Positions 50,093 through 59,920 are shown, numbered from the stretch's first letter. The stretch: 64,000 nucleotides of DNA from Brevibacillus laterosporus LMG 15441 (GCF_000219535.2 NZ_CP007806.1:3072501-3136500); one strand, 5' to 3'. Made by a program: numbers and translations. The notes: generated by a model from the letters alone, not told the origin.

Positions 50093-51949
50093 ATGTCCCC
50101 TTTTCGCAACATGGGATTTCAGATGAAAATGATGTTAAGTTACTTTGTGATGATGCTTCTCATTGGCTCCGTTGCAATTCTGAATAGTTATCAGATCACC
50201 AAGGTAACCTCTGAGGAATCTCATTTAACGCAAAAGGTTGTTCCACAAACCAATGCTTTATTAGAACTAAAAAATCAATTGTATACGAAAATGTTTGCCT
50301 TACAAATGTATGTATCAACACGTGAACCGAACTATCTGGAAAAATATTATACCGTTTTTGAGATGCGAGATACATTCACAATGTTGAAACGAAATGAGGA
50401 AAACAAGGAATTTTTCCAAATCATCGACCTTATTCATGAATTAGATCTTATTTTCCTAAATAAAGTTGATCCATTACTGAAAGCCAACAACGTAGACGCT
50501 GTTACCTTCGTCTTAACAACAGAGGTTGACCCTAAAATCGCTTACCTAGAGAAGTTCGTCAGTCTATCCTTACGAACGATTGAATCGAAAACATCAGAAG
50601 AAGTGCTAAACAGTAGCAAACGTCTAAAATTTTCACTCATTATTACATATACCATTTCGGTAGCCTCTATTTTGTTCGGCTTATTTTGTACCCTCTACTT
50701 CCGAAGAGAACTAATGCGCCCGATTCGCTCGCTTCTAAGACAGATGCGTGAGGTTTCGAATGGAACTTTTGGTCAGCAAATTACGTACAGTGTACGCGAT
50801 GAATTTTATGAACTAGCACAAGAATGTAACAAGATGTCACGTAATATTTCTCTCCTCTTTCAACAAGGAGAACGCCAAAATCAAATTTTGGCCCAAGAGA
50901 AGCATGTTCGAGAGCAAATTCTTGATTCCTTGCCTGTAGGGATCATTACCCGCCATTTTGTTACTGGTGAAGTTTATATTAACCGCAAGGCCTTAGAATT
51001 AGTACAGCTAGATGAAGAATCATATCCGCGTACAGTGACTCCGCAAGTCTGGGTATCAAAAGATGATCCAAGCATGGATTGTAATTCCGTTTGGTTTGAG
51101 AATCAAAAAATGGAGCTATTACATAAAAATAACTCTCCTTTCCTTGGTCTCGTTTCCTACGTTCCTTTACGTGATAATGATCAAGGAAATATGGGGTGGA
51201 TGGTTGTTTTATCCGACATTACCGAACAAGAACAGGTACAACAATATATTAACCAATCCGAAAAACTAGCCTTGGTCGGACAATTAGCTGCTGGTGCCGC
51301 TCATGAAATTCGTAACCCTCTAACAGTAATCTATGGATTTATTCAATTGCTACAACAAAAGCTAACAAAAGAAGAACGTAAAAAATATCACCTATCACTT
51401 GTCCTGCAAGAGATAGAGCGTGTGAACAAAATCGTTACGGAAATGTTACTTTTGTCAAAACCCTCAACACCTATAAACCGTGAAATTCCTGCCTTAGAGC
51501 TATTGAACTCTATTTTTACCTTAACGAAGGGGGAAGCTCTTCTGCATGGAATTGAAATGAAATTTATTTGTCCTCCAACCATTTCGCTTTATGTTGATCA
51601 GGAGCAAATGAAGCAAGTCTTGTTAAATTTAATGAAAAATAGCATGGAGGCAATGCCACAGGGAGGACAACTAAAAGTTGTCTGCACGGAAACAACATCA
51701 GGCGTACGCATTCGCATTATTGATACCGGAAATGGTATCCCTGAAGAATATCTATCTCGTGTGATGGACCCTTTCTTCTCTGTAAAAGAAGGCGGGACTG
51801 GTTTAGGCCTGCCTATTACAATGCGCCTTGTGAGCAATCATGGTGGTGAAATGCAAGTAGAAAGTAAATTAGGTAAAGGGACTACGATTACCATTGATCT
51901 TCCCTACCAACCTAAAAAGGCTGACCAATCAGACCATAATGAGCAGTAA
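50093..51949 (+). CDS. Membrane histidine kinase with HAMP and PAS domains
   Basis: A 618-residue kinase. Two membrane helices (about 12-32 and 180-202) frame a helical external sensor of about 145 residues. HAMP, a coiled coil and a PAS-like domain follow, then HisKA with GAAHEIRNPLTVIYGF (phospho-His) and HATPase with 'NSMEAMPQGG', 'DTGNGIPEE' and 'GTGLGLPITM'. The HEIRNPLT box resembles sporulation kinases. The ATG at 50093 has an AGGAGGG site. It is coupled to the Med-like gene, with no response regulator nearby, so it likely feeds a phosphorelay such as Spo0F. Confidence 0.9.
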   Translation: MSPFRNMGFQMKMMLSYFVMMLLIGSVAILNSYQITKVTSEESHLTQKVVPQTNALLELKNQLYTKMFALQMYVSTREPNYLEKYYTVFEMRDTFTMLKRNEENKEFFQIIDLIHELDLIFLNKVDPLLKANNVDAVTFVLTTEVDPKIAYLEKFVSLSLRTIESKTSEEVLNSSKRLKFSLIITYTISVASILFGLFCTLYFRRELMRPIRSLLRQMREVSNGTFGQQITYSVRDEFYELAQECNKMSRNISLLFQQGERQNQILAQEKHVREQILDSLPVGIITRHFVTGEVYINRKALELVQLDEESYPRTVTPQVWVSKDDPSMDCNSVWFENQKMELLHKNNSPFLGLVSYVPLRDNDQGNMGWMVVLSDITEQEQVQQYINQSEKLALVGQLAAGAAHEIRNPLTVIYGFIQLLQQKLTKEERKKYHLSLVLQEIERVNKIVTEMLLLSKPSTPINREIPALELLNSIFTLTKGEALLHGIEMKFICPPTISLYVDQEQMKQVLLNLMKNSMEAMPQGGQLKVVCTETTSGVRIRIIDTGNGIPEEYLSRVMDPFFSVKEGGTGLGLPITMRLVSNHGGEMQVESKLGKGTTITIDLPYQPKKADQSDHNEQ

Positions 51950-51992
51950 GAAAATCATCACCAACAGTTACCACCATGCACTTCAACAAATG

Positions 51993-52024
51993 AAGAGGGC
52001 GCTCGGTTAATCGAACGCCCTCTT
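51993..52024. terminator. Bidirectional terminator
   Basis: A 9-bp perfect stem AAGAGGGCG/CGCCCTCTT between the kinase and pncB genes, which converge. Confidence 0.85.
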
Positions 52025-52035
52025 ATCTATTTCCA

Positions 52036-53478
52036 TTATTTTTGTTTATGCTGCGAAATGAGATTCATTTTGGTGTCCCATACTAATTGACTTAAATCAA
52101 CTGGGTACCTCTCCGGATTTAATTTACGCAGATATTCATCCCAGAACAGTTGATACTGTTGTTTATGATATTCTTTAGTCTCCTCAAGAGTAGGAGACTG
52201 ATACACTAAGACTCCATCTTCATAGATCGTTTGCAACAATTCGATTGCCTCGTAGTTCTCCACGAATTTATGAAGGTAAACGTGAACTGGATCAAATAGC
52301 ATAATACGCGGCAGGCCATGGACCTGTTCTTCTGCCATTGCAATATAATCTCCTTCAGCCTTACCCGTATCCTTGTTAATTACTCGATATACACGTTTGT
52401 TCCCTGGGGTCGTAATTTTTTCTGGATTTCCTGAGATTTTAATCGTCGGGATGTAGTGATCTTCTTCTTTCTTAGCTACCACCTTATATACTCCACCTAA
52501 TGCAGGATTATCCTCCGCTGTGATGAGCTTGGTTCCCACACCCCACGTATCAATCTGAGCTCCTTGCATTTTTAGATTGAATATCACATTCTCATCTAAA
52601 TCGTTGGATGCTATAATCGCAACTTCCGGAAAACCTGCATCGTCTAGCATCTTGCGGGCTTTTCTCGACAAATAAGCAATATCCCCACTATCTAGCCGAA
52701 TACCTTTTAATTGCTTTCCTTCTTTGCGCAGCTTTTCTCCCACCTTTATGGCGTTCGGTACTCCGCTTTTTAACGTATCATATGTATCAACAAGCAAAAC
52801 CACATTTTCCGGAAGAGCCTTTGCAAATTTCTCAAACGCTTCCTCCTCTGTAGCATGGTCCTGCACCCACGAATGCGCGTGCGTACCCTTTGTAGGAATT
52901 TTAAACAACATACCAGCCCGCATGTTTGATGTGGCATCAAAACCCGCCAAATAGGCCGCGCGTGCCCCCCATACGGCGGCGTCTGCTTCTTGTGCTCGCC
53001 TTGTTCCAAACTCCAGCAAAGTTTCATTTGGAGCGATTAAACGAATACGTGCCGCTTTTGTCGCGATTAAAATCTGGTAGTTGATAAAGTTTAGAATGGC
53101 GGTTTCAATTAATTGTGCTTCAAAGACACGAGCTTCTACCTGTATCAATGGCTCATTTGGGAAAATGATAGTTCCCTCAGCCATACAACGAAGCTGACCT
53201 GTAAAACGCAATTTTGCTAGCTCCTCTAAGAAAGCAGGCTCATAATTTTCTTCCTGCTCAGCCAAATACTCCAGCTCTTGTTTCGTAAAGTGCAGATTGT
53301 CAATATATTCAATAACCCGTTGTAATCCGGCAAACACAGCAAAGCCATTTCCAAAAGGAAGTTTTCGGAAATAAGCCTCAAAAACACGAATTTGATTGTG
53401 TGTACCATTTTTCCAATGAGCATACATCATGTTGATCTGATATTTGTCCGTATGTAACGTCAAATTCTCATAGTTCAC
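52036..53478 (-). CDS. pncB: Nicotinate phosphoribosyltransferase
   Basis: A 480-residue enzyme of the long NAPRTase type. It starts 'LTLHTDKYQINMMYAHW', with 'FEAYFRKLPFGNGFAVFAG', the catalytic-loop His-containing 'GTHAHSWV' and the phosphate-binding 'GIRLDSGDIAYLS'. It makes nicotinate mononucleotide from nicotinate and PRPP in NAD salvage. I choose GTG 53478, 9 nt after AAAGGAG and 15 nt after the pncA stop; the longer open frame upstream would overlap pncA. It acts directly downstream of the nicotinamidase in both pathway and operon. Confidence 0.93.
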   Translation of the reverse strand: MNYENLTLHTDKYQINMMYAHWKNGTHNQIRVFEAYFRKLPFGNGFAVFAGLQRVIEYIDNLHFTKQELEYLAEQEENYEPAFLEELAKLRFTGQLRCMAEGTIIFPNEPLIQVEARVFEAQLIETAILNFINYQILIATKAARIRLIAPNETLLEFGTRRAQEADAAVWGARAAYLAGFDATSNMRAGMLFKIPTKGTHAHSWVQDHATEEEAFEKFAKALPENVVLLVDTYDTLKSGVPNAIKVGEKLRKEGKQLKGIRLDSGDIAYLSRKARKMLDDAGFPEVAIIASNDLDENVIFNLKMQGAQIDTWGVGTKLITAEDNPALGGVYKVVAKKEEDHYIPTIKISGNPEKITTPGNKRVYRVINKDTGKAEGDYIAMAEEQVHGLPRIMLFDPVHVYLHKFVENYEAIELLQTIYEDGVLVYQSPTLEETKEYHKQQYQLFWDEYLRKLNPERYPVDLSQLVWDTKMNLISQHKQK

Positions 53479-53492
53479 AGCTGGCAGCTCCT

Positions 53493-54041
53493 TTATTTTG
53501 ACACGACGGTAGCACCCATCGCATTCTTGAAGTGTTGCAAGGCCCATTGGTGCCCTGTAGCCGAAAAGCTTTGCACGGCATCCTCATGAATAACCACTTG
53601 ATATCCACGGTTATAGGCATCAACTGCCGTATGAAGTACACAAATATCCGTGCATACACCAGTCAAATGCACTTCCGTAATGCCTTTTGCCCGCAGGCGA
53701 ATATCCAAGTCGGTTCCTGCAAAAGAACTGTATCTTGTTTTATCCATCCAGAAAATATGTTCTTTATTTTGTTCGTAAATCGTTTGAATCTCTCCATAAA
53801 GATCGCGGCCATGTGTTCCACGAATATTATGAGGAGGATATAATTTTGTCTCCGGATGGTCAGGATCATTCTCCTCATGAAGATCAACAGCCATGATAAT
53901 CTCATCCCCGTTTTGCAGAAATTCTTCTATTAACGAACGTATGCGATTCTCAATAGCTTGTCCAGGTGCTCCGCATGTTAATGCTCCCTCGTCCGCCACA
54001 AAGTCAACCGTATAATCAATAACAACTAGTGCACGATTCAT
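53493..54041 (-). CDS. pncA: Nicotinamidase (isochorismatase family)
   Basis: A 182-residue cysteine hydrolase. The catalytic triad is visible as Asp in 'VVIDYTVDFV', Lys in 'WMDKTRYSSF' and Cys in 'TGVCTDICV'; 'AVDLHEENDPDHPE' supplies metal ligands. It deamidates nicotinamide to nicotinate, which the next gene's product converts to the mononucleotide. ATG 54041 is 9 nt after AAGGAG; the in-frame ATG at 54050 is too close to it. Confidence 0.9.
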   Translation of the reverse strand: MNRALVVIDYTVDFVADEGALTCGAPGQAIENRIRSLIEEFLQNGDEIIMAVDLHEENDPDHPETKLYPPHNIRGTHGRDLYGEIQTIYEQNKEHIFWMDKTRYSSFAGTDLDIRLRAKGITEVHLTGVCTDICVLHTAVDAYNRGYQVVIHEDAVQSFSATGHQWALQHFKNAMGATVVSK

Positions 54042-54242
54042 CAGCCACATCTCCTTCCCGAAGTCGGCTCTTCATGTAAATGTGGGCCGCTTTGCATTTA
54101 TATGCATCATTGTATGATGAGGACATACCGTTGTCAAACCAAGAAAATAGCCTGTTTTCCTTTAGACAAGCACACCCTAGCTCCCAGTATCTGACACCCT
54201 AATTTTTGAGGCTTGGTTATGCAGATTCATGTAGGTACAGGT

Positions 54243-54271
54243 ACACAACTTTTCATGTGTGTCATAGACTA
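54243..54271 (+). promoter_or_regulatory. Possible sigma-K promoter
   Basis: CATAGACTA (54263-54271) fits the CATANNNTA -10 of sigma-K, with an AC-containing element (54243-54246) 16 nt upstream. It lies 35 bp before the CotS-like gene. Confidence 0.35.
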
Positions 54272-54305
54272 AAAAGATAATGACATAGAGGATGTGAGCA
54301 TTCTC

Positions 54306-55295
54306 ATGAACAAGCTACTTACCAATCAGGTTAAAAAGCATTTTGGCTTGACAATACGTTCAAGTAAAAATTTAAGTAGAATTTCAACAGTGCATGTAAG
54401 TAAAATCATAACCGACCAAGGCATCTATCTTCTGAAAGGAAAGGAAGAGCAAGAGAGCCGTATGCGTTACATCCGTGCAGCTCAACAGCATCTGCATGAA
54501 AAAAAAATTTTGATCCCCCGTGAATATCTAACAGTAAACGGACAGCCATATTTCACATTCGAAAACAAACGATACATTTTACAGGAGTGGATTAAAGGAA
54601 AAAGTCCTACTGTTTCCTCCTTGGAAAACATTTTAAAGCTCGGTAAACTTATCGGTCGGTTTCATCACCGTTCCTTAGGATTTTCTCCCCCGGCTGACTG
54701 TAGAGCCATGGGGGCCTTAGACTGGGAAAATGAGTATCAAGCGGATAAAAGACGTATCGATCAGTGGTATAAGAAGCATCTACGTTCTGATTCTCCTAAA
54801 ATCAAGTGGATTATACGTTATTGTAAACGGTTTAGTTCACGTGCCGAATGGGCCTATCAAAAGCTACTTGCTAACTCTTTTTATCACGAATGGAAATCGT
54901 ACCCAGATGAACAGCATTATCTATGTCATGGCGATTATCATCCTCGAAACACCATGTTTCAGAAAAACACTCCTTATCTCATCGACTGGGAAGATATCCG
55001 ACACGATTTTGTTTCCAAGGATATTTCCCGTATGCACTTTATGATCATGCGCAAGCATAAAACCTTTTGTCCCTCACGCTTTGAGTCCTTTTTACAGGCG
55101 TATCAACAGCAAAATCCACTACAGTCTCATGAATTAGGGCTTCTTTATATTGACCTTTCGTTTCCCCACATGTTTGAACGTTTTCTGCGAAAAAGCCTGT
55201 ATAAGAAAATGAATACAAATGAAGTGGCTTCATTTGTGAAGAATGAATGGAAAAAAACACTTTACATGTGCCGAAAAGCCAAGCTCTATTGCTGA
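54306..55295 (+). CDS. CotS/YutH-family kinase-fold spore coat protein
   Basis: A 329-residue protein with an aminoglycoside-phosphotransferase-like fold: Lys in 'IYLLKGKEEQ', catalytic loop LCHGDYHPRNTMF and metal Asp in 'YLIDWEDIRHD'. CotS, YutH and YsxE of B. subtilis share this fold and are spore-coat associated; kinase activity is unproven. The ATG at 54306 follows AGAGGA at 14 nt; a GTG at 54294 is almost on top of it. The possible sigma-K promoter upstream agrees with mother-cell expression. Single gene. Confidence 0.8.
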   Translation: MNKLLTNQVKKHFGLTIRSSKNLSRISTVHVSKIITDQGIYLLKGKEEQESRMRYIRAAQQHLHEKKILIPREYLTVNGQPYFTFENKRYILQEWIKGKSPTVSSLENILKLGKLIGRFHHRSLGFSPPADCRAMGALDWENEYQADKRRIDQWYKKHLRSDSPKIKWIIRYCKRFSSRAEWAYQKLLANSFYHEWKSYPDEQHYLCHGDYHPRNTMFQKNTPYLIDWEDIRHDFVSKDISRMHFMIMRKHKTFCPSRFESFLQAYQQQNPLQSHELGLLYIDLSFPHMFERFLRKSLYKKMNTNEVASFVKNEWKKTLYMCRKAKLYC

Positions 55296-55303
55296 GCTTG
55301 GCT
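55277..55303 (-). terminator. Terminator of the S13 peptidase gene
   Basis: A perfect 10-bp stem (55277-55286 and 55294-55303) followed on the minus strand by TTTT; it overlaps the stop region of the CotS-like gene. Confidence 0.8.
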
Positions 55304-55322
55304 ACTCTTCGTTGCCCTTTCG

Positions 55323-58208
55323 TTATTCTTGATAAGAAGCTAGTAATTCAAAGACTTTATCCTCCCATTTGCTCATTTTTTCTGGAGAACGGATATGTCC
55401 ATTGAGAATAATCGTTACAGCTAGACGTTCATTCTTTTTCGTAGTAATATAGCCGCTTATGCTAGACACACCCTGTGATTGGCTACTCAATGCCCGCAGA
55501 TTACCTTGAGCATCTGTGCGTTTTAACCTGTTTTTCAGTGTCCCATCCACACCAGCGATGGGTAGGGAGTTATAATATAATGGATATTCCTTTTGTCCAG
55601 CTAATGTAAGTAATGCATCGTTTAGTTGCCGAGCTGACAATAAATTATAGCGAGTCACACCTGAAGCATCAAGAATGTCGTAGCTAGTATTTACCCCCCA
55701 GGCTTTTAGAATCTCCTGTGTAGCTGCTACCCCTGCCTCAGTCGTTCCCTTGCCCGCTTTGCTTGCTCCTATCGCTTTATTGACCATTTCTGCAATCAGG
55801 TGATCATCATTTTTATTCTGCAGGGTCAGGATATCTTGCAGTACCATGGATCGTACTTCACCTAACTTAATTGCCTCTCGTGTCACTTGTCCCAAAAGCA
55901 CTTCACTAGTAGGCGATATCTTGATACCAGCATCCTTCATTTTCTGTAGAAATAATACTCCTGAATAAAGAGCCGGTTCCTCTACCGAAACAAGCTCCTT
56001 TCGCTCCTTGGTACCCATTGGCAATTCTCCAAGAAAATGAAAAATATTTTTAGATCGTTCTTTTTTCAACTGAAAGGTTTGCTGTGCTCCTTTACCGACA
56101 GTGGACGCCTTTTGATAGATAACAACGTAATTGGTTTTTGGCCACATATCAAAGATTACTGGATCGCCAATTTTTAATCCAGGCTTATAGGTAAGCTTTA
56201 CTTTTCCAGCTTCACTTGTAAGAGCGCTGATTTTTGCAAGTTGCTTCTCCGTATCCCACGGCCAGCCCATACCTACTAACTGATGGTCAAAATAGCTCTG
56301 ATCAACCAGAATATTGCCATTGACCTGTGTAATTCCTTTATCTAGTAGAAAACCAACTAATTGTTCTAATGTAGGCCCTTGCTCCTCATCATTTTGATGA
56401 TCTGCACGTAGGGTTGGATCCCCGTATCCTTTGACAATGATATCTCCTTCTACCACACCATTTGCATTAGCAGGTTTTGACAGGAATACTTCTGTTTTAA
56501 AAGAATAATTCTCACCCAAGGTCAAAAGAGCCCCTATACTCGTAAGCTCCTTACTAATTGTACCTGGTGTTAACAAACGATCCGCCTGATGCTCATACAA
56601 TGTGGCTTTTGACCCTGTTCGGTCTAAGGAACTAACGATCATACTGCCATGCACATTGGCTAGGGCCGGATCTTCCCACAACGGGTCAAGCAAGGCGCTT
56701 AACTCATATGTCGCATTCGTTGATACTTCAGCGGGGAGTTCCGGTAGTATAGGATATTCGGCTAGCACAGTCCCAATCGAATCTTGCAGCTGAGTTGCAA
56801 CCTTTGATTTATAAATTCCATTAATCATGATGGAGAAAGCTAGCTTATCGCCATTCGCAGCTGTAACATACCCCGATAAGCTGTTTACTCCGCCCATTGA
56901 GCCTGTTTTGGCTATTAGGGTATGAGCTGCTTTGGTCTCTCTCATACGGCTTTTTAATGTACCATCGATGCCGGCAATAGGTAAACTCGCTTCAAATGCT
57001 TCTCGATACTCCTTCTTTTGCACATAGCGAAGGAGGGCAATCATTTGATTGGGTGTGATCAAATTAAGACGCGACAATCCTGATCCATCCACCTGCACAT
57101 ATGCTCCAGGAAATTTAGCTCCCCGTAGCACCTCAGCAATCGCCTCTGTACCGGTAAGCCAGCTACCTTTCCCTTTTTTTATAGCTCCCAGTGTCTTGGT
57201 TAGCATCTCTGCATAAAAATTATCACTATCTTTATTCAATTCCAGTATGATTTCTGATAGAGGCCGAGAGTAATGAGTCACTAGTGGTGTTCCTTTGACT
57301 AAGCTCTTTTTTTGAACCGATTTCTTGTCAACCAATAAGATCCCTTCTGACTGTAGGATAGACTGAAACATTTCACCGACATACAGTGCAGGGTCTTCCA
57401 TGGTAACGTTTTCTTTATAAGGAATGGCATCTCTACCAATACTGCCCTTCATGATTAGTTGATTATGTCCAATCGTCCGTTCAACAGTGATCTGGGTCTC
57501 CCTGCTATCGGTCGTTGTGACAGACGAAATAACCTTTACGTACTCATTTATGGGTGTTATGCTAACAGTAGCTGGTTTACCGACCTCTTTTGCAGGCGTA
57601 ATCACTAGTTCCATGCTATTTTTATGTAAGGATAATCCACTGATTTGTGCGCTATACGCATACACCTCGTCATCCCACATCCAAGCTGGCCCCAGACGTA
57701 TATCATCGAAATAACTTTCATCCACGTACACCTTACCTTGAATCCCTGTGATCCCTTTTTGTTTCAATTCAGACGCTATTTGGTGAAAATCTGTTGTTTG
57801 TAAGGTTGGATCACCGTAGCCTTTTATGATTACATCTCCTTGAAGTACACCGTTTTGTTCCACTTTTCCGTCAGTATATATTTCGGTTTTAAACTGATAA
57901 TCAGCACCTAATTCCTCCAAAGCAGCAGCCGCAATAAACAGTTTCATATTAGATGCTGGAATAAAATTCTTATCTGCCTCATGCTGATATAGGAAGGCTT
58001 CCTTATTCAGATTGTATACAGAGATTCCTGCATACATCCCTTTGCTTACATCCTCATGCGAAAGCTTTTCAAGCAACGAATCTATCTGACGGCCAACCAT
58101 GCTTGCTTCCATTTTGCTTGCCAATGCGGTGACAGGTGTGAATACCAACTGCATGAGAAGCACCACTGTAAGCACACAGCGTAGCGTAAGACTGTTTTTT
58201 CCCTTCAT
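55323..58208 (-). CDS. dacB: Tandem S13 (PBP4/DacB-like) D-Ala-D-Ala carboxypeptidase
   Basis: A 961-residue secreted protein with a signal peptide (about 1-31) and two S13 domains in a row (about 38-480 and 505-955). Domain 1 has all three motifs: Ser86-x-x-Lys89 in 'IPASNMKLF', 'DSDNFYAEM' (SxN) and 'IAKTGSMGG' (KTG). Domain 2 aligns without gaps at the first site but reads 'TPGTISKEL' (Ser to Thr), 'NDDHLIAEM' (SDN to DDH) and 'LSSQSQG' in place of KTG, so it is likely inactive. Family members trim or cut peptidoglycan cross-links. Usual length is about 480, so this is a duplication within one gene. The start has an AAGGAGG site. Confidence 0.9.
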   Translation of the reverse strand: MKGKNSLTLRCVLTVVLLMQLVFTPVTALASKMEASMVGRQIDSLLEKLSHEDVSKGMYAGISVYNLNKEAFLYQHEADKNFIPASNMKLFIAAAALEELGADYQFKTEIYTDGKVEQNGVLQGDVIIKGYGDPTLQTTDFHQIASELKQKGITGIQGKVYVDESYFDDIRLGPAWMWDDEVYAYSAQISGLSLHKNSMELVITPAKEVGKPATVSITPINEYVKVISSVTTTDSRETQITVERTIGHNQLIMKGSIGRDAIPYKENVTMEDPALYVGEMFQSILQSEGILLVDKKSVQKKSLVKGTPLVTHYSRPLSEIILELNKDSDNFYAEMLTKTLGAIKKGKGSWLTGTEAIAEVLRGAKFPGAYVQVDGSGLSRLNLITPNQMIALLRYVQKKEYREAFEASLPIAGIDGTLKSRMRETKAAHTLIAKTGSMGGVNSLSGYVTAANGDKLAFSIMINGIYKSKVATQLQDSIGTVLAEYPILPELPAEVSTNATYELSALLDPLWEDPALANVHGSMIVSSLDRTGSKATLYEHQADRLLTPGTISKELTSIGALLTLGENYSFKTEVFLSKPANANGVVEGDIIVKGYGDPTLRADHQNDEEQGPTLEQLVGFLLDKGITQVNGNILVDQSYFDHQLVGMGWPWDTEKQLAKISALTSEAGKVKLTYKPGLKIGDPVIFDMWPKTNYVVIYQKASTVGKGAQQTFQLKKERSKNIFHFLGELPMGTKERKELVSVEEPALYSGVLFLQKMKDAGIKISPTSEVLLGQVTREAIKLGEVRSMVLQDILTLQNKNDDHLIAEMVNKAIGASKAGKGTTEAGVAATQEILKAWGVNTSYDILDASGVTRYNLLSARQLNDALLTLAGQKEYPLYYNSLPIAGVDGTLKNRLKRTDAQGNLRALSSQSQGVSSISGYITTKKNERLAVTIILNGHIRSPEKMSKWEDKVFELLASYQE

Positions 58209-58427
58209 TGCTTTCCTCCTTCTTCTTTATAGAGTAAACAAAGCCAAGCGCTACCATGCATGTGCAGAAAAAAACGACGACCATCCAAAAGAGAGGTACC
58301 CTTACCCTTAAATAAGCAAAAAAAGGGAAAACTAGAACCATAAATTGATAACATACAAGCCATTTCTTACGCTACTGATTCATCTTATAATTATTTTTCT
58401 TACTTTTCTGACATAACAAACCAAAGT

Positions 58428-58468
58428 AGACATGGTATTATAGGACACTGTCCCCTTATACCATGTCT
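58428..58468 (-). terminator. Long hairpin after the Nudix gene; gap 58209-58511
   Basis: An 11-bp perfect stem (58428-58438 and 58458-58468) encloses a second short palindrome GGACACTGTCC. The T-run is weak. The rest of the gap holds the dacB promoter region and nothing else recognised. Confidence 0.6.
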
Positions 58469-58511
58469 TCCTTGGTTTTCCACTCTGTTTCATTTGTCCT
58501 TATTGCGCAGA

Positions 58512-59144
58512 TTACCTGCGAAAAAATTGTAAAAAATGCAGTAGAATTCGTGCAGTTAATCCCCAGATAATCCGGCCATCTGCTTCATAAAAATATTCAG
58601 GGAGCTTTCCATGTTTCCACTTATAATCTCGCCCATTGGCAATGAGATGATACGGGAAATCCTCCCCTGGCTCAAAGCGTAGATCAATGTCAAAGCGATC
58701 AGGTATCGTGTCCAAAAGCGTTCGTAACGAAACCGTAAAAACTTCTTCCACTTCATCTGGGTTAGGAGCTAGTTCAGAGATTTTCCTATGTATAAACCCA
58801 ACATAAGGATAAATTAGTAAGCTTGAGGACAAGACTAAAATATCTAAATCTCCTGCATACATGATCTTATCAGGATCAAGCCCCAATTCTTCTGACGTTT
58901 CTCGTCTAGCTGCTTCCCATTCATTGTGATCGCTTTGCTCTATATGTCCACCTGGAAAACAAATTTCACCTGCCTGACTTCTTAACGTGGAAGCACGCTT
59001 CTCAAATAAAACAGACCACTCTCCATGTTCATCACGGATCAATGGAACAAGTACGGCTGTTCTACGTGATTCCTCCTGGCCTAAAATGCCACGCTGACGG
59101 GTGGATAGTTGGTTAACAACACTTTCTATCTGTTGGTCATTCAT
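58512..59144 (-). CDS. NUDIX hydrolase, CoA pyrophosphatase-like
   Basis: A 210-residue Nudix protein. The Nudix box spans 'GGHIEQSDHNEWEAARRETS' plus EELG (GX5EX7REUXEEXGU), preceded by 'EICFPGG' as in the CoA-pyrophosphatase (NudL/YeaB) group. It probably hydrolyses CoA or a related nucleotide diphosphate. Its ATG shares one base with the upstream stop (TAATG), so it is translationally coupled to the UPF0173 hydrolase gene. An unrelated metabolic link between the two is not obvious. Confidence 0.85.
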   Translation of the reverse strand: MNDQQIESVVNQLSTRQRGILGQEESRRTAVLVPLIRDEHGEWSVLFEKRASTLRSQAGEICFPGGHIEQSDHNEWEAARRETSEELGLDPDKIMYAGDLDILVLSSSLLIYPYVGFIHRKISELAPNPDEVEEVFTVSLRTLLDTIPDRFDIDLRFEPGEDFPYHLIANGRDYKWKHGKLPEYFYEADGRIIWGLTARILLHFLQFFRR

Positions 59145-59833
59145 TATATCTCCCAGCTTTCTCCCGGCTGCATTACTTTGCCCTGTATGCCTTTTTTGGC
59201 TAACTCCTTAACAAAAGCATGTCCATCCTGTTTAATTGGCGGGAACGTATCAAAGTGAATTGGCACGACTGTTTTCGCTCTAGTCCATTCTGCGGCCAGT
59301 AAAGCATCTTCTGGTCCCATTGTAAAATGGTCACCTATTGGCAAGAAGGAAATATCTGGTTGATGTAGCTCACCAATTAGTTTCATATCGCCAAAAAGCC
59401 CTGTATCTCCTGCATGGTAAAGGGTTTTACCTCCCATTTGGATGATCAGTCCAGCAGGCATTCCTGTATAAATAATCTGTTGTTCATCATTAAATACAAT
59501 GCCTGTACTGTGAAATGCTTGTGTCATTTTTACATAGCCGAATGGTAGCTGAACTTTTCCTCCAATGTTAAAACCCACCGTTTTAGCACCTTTCCAGTTC
59601 AGGTATTGGGCCAGTTCTACCATACAATAAATCGTAGCATCATTTTGTTTCGCAATCTGTACCGCATCACCAATATGATCACCATGTCCATGCGTTAACA
59701 AAATGTAGTCTACTTTTATATCTTCTGGCTTACTTGTTGTAATAGGGTTTCCTGTCAAGAATGGATCAATAATGATGGAATGCTGACCATGAGTTAATTG
59801 TACACAAGAGTGTCCATGAAATTGAATGCGCAT
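59144..59833 (-). CDS. UPF0173 metal-dependent hydrolase (YtkL-like)
   Basis: A 229-residue metallo-beta-lactamase-fold enzyme. It starts 'MRIQFHGHSCVQL' and has the metal motif LLTHGHGDHIGD (HxHxDH), 'YHAGDTGLFGDM' and a final 'VPIHFDTFP'. Related YtkL/UlaG-like proteins are of unknown substrate. The ATG at 59833 has an AAGAGGG site and starts exactly at the family's usual N-terminus, so the longer open frame is rejected. Coupled to the Nudix gene downstream. Confidence 0.88.
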   Translation of the reverse strand: MRIQFHGHSCVQLTHGQHSIIIDPFLTGNPITTSKPEDIKVDYILLTHGHGDHIGDAVQIAKQNDATIYCMVELAQYLNWKGAKTVGFNIGGKVQLPFGYVKMTQAFHSTGIVFNDEQQIIYTGMPAGLIIQMGGKTLYHAGDTGLFGDMKLIGELHQPDISFLPIGDHFTMGPEDALLAAEWTRAKTVVPIHFDTFPPIKQDGHAFVKELAKKGIQGKVMQPGESWEI

Positions 59834-59920
59834 TATAACCCTCTTTTCATCTGTGTAATATCCATTATTATACACGAAAAAAAGCAAGCCTGTCCTTATT
59901 TGTTCCGCATATATAGCAAA

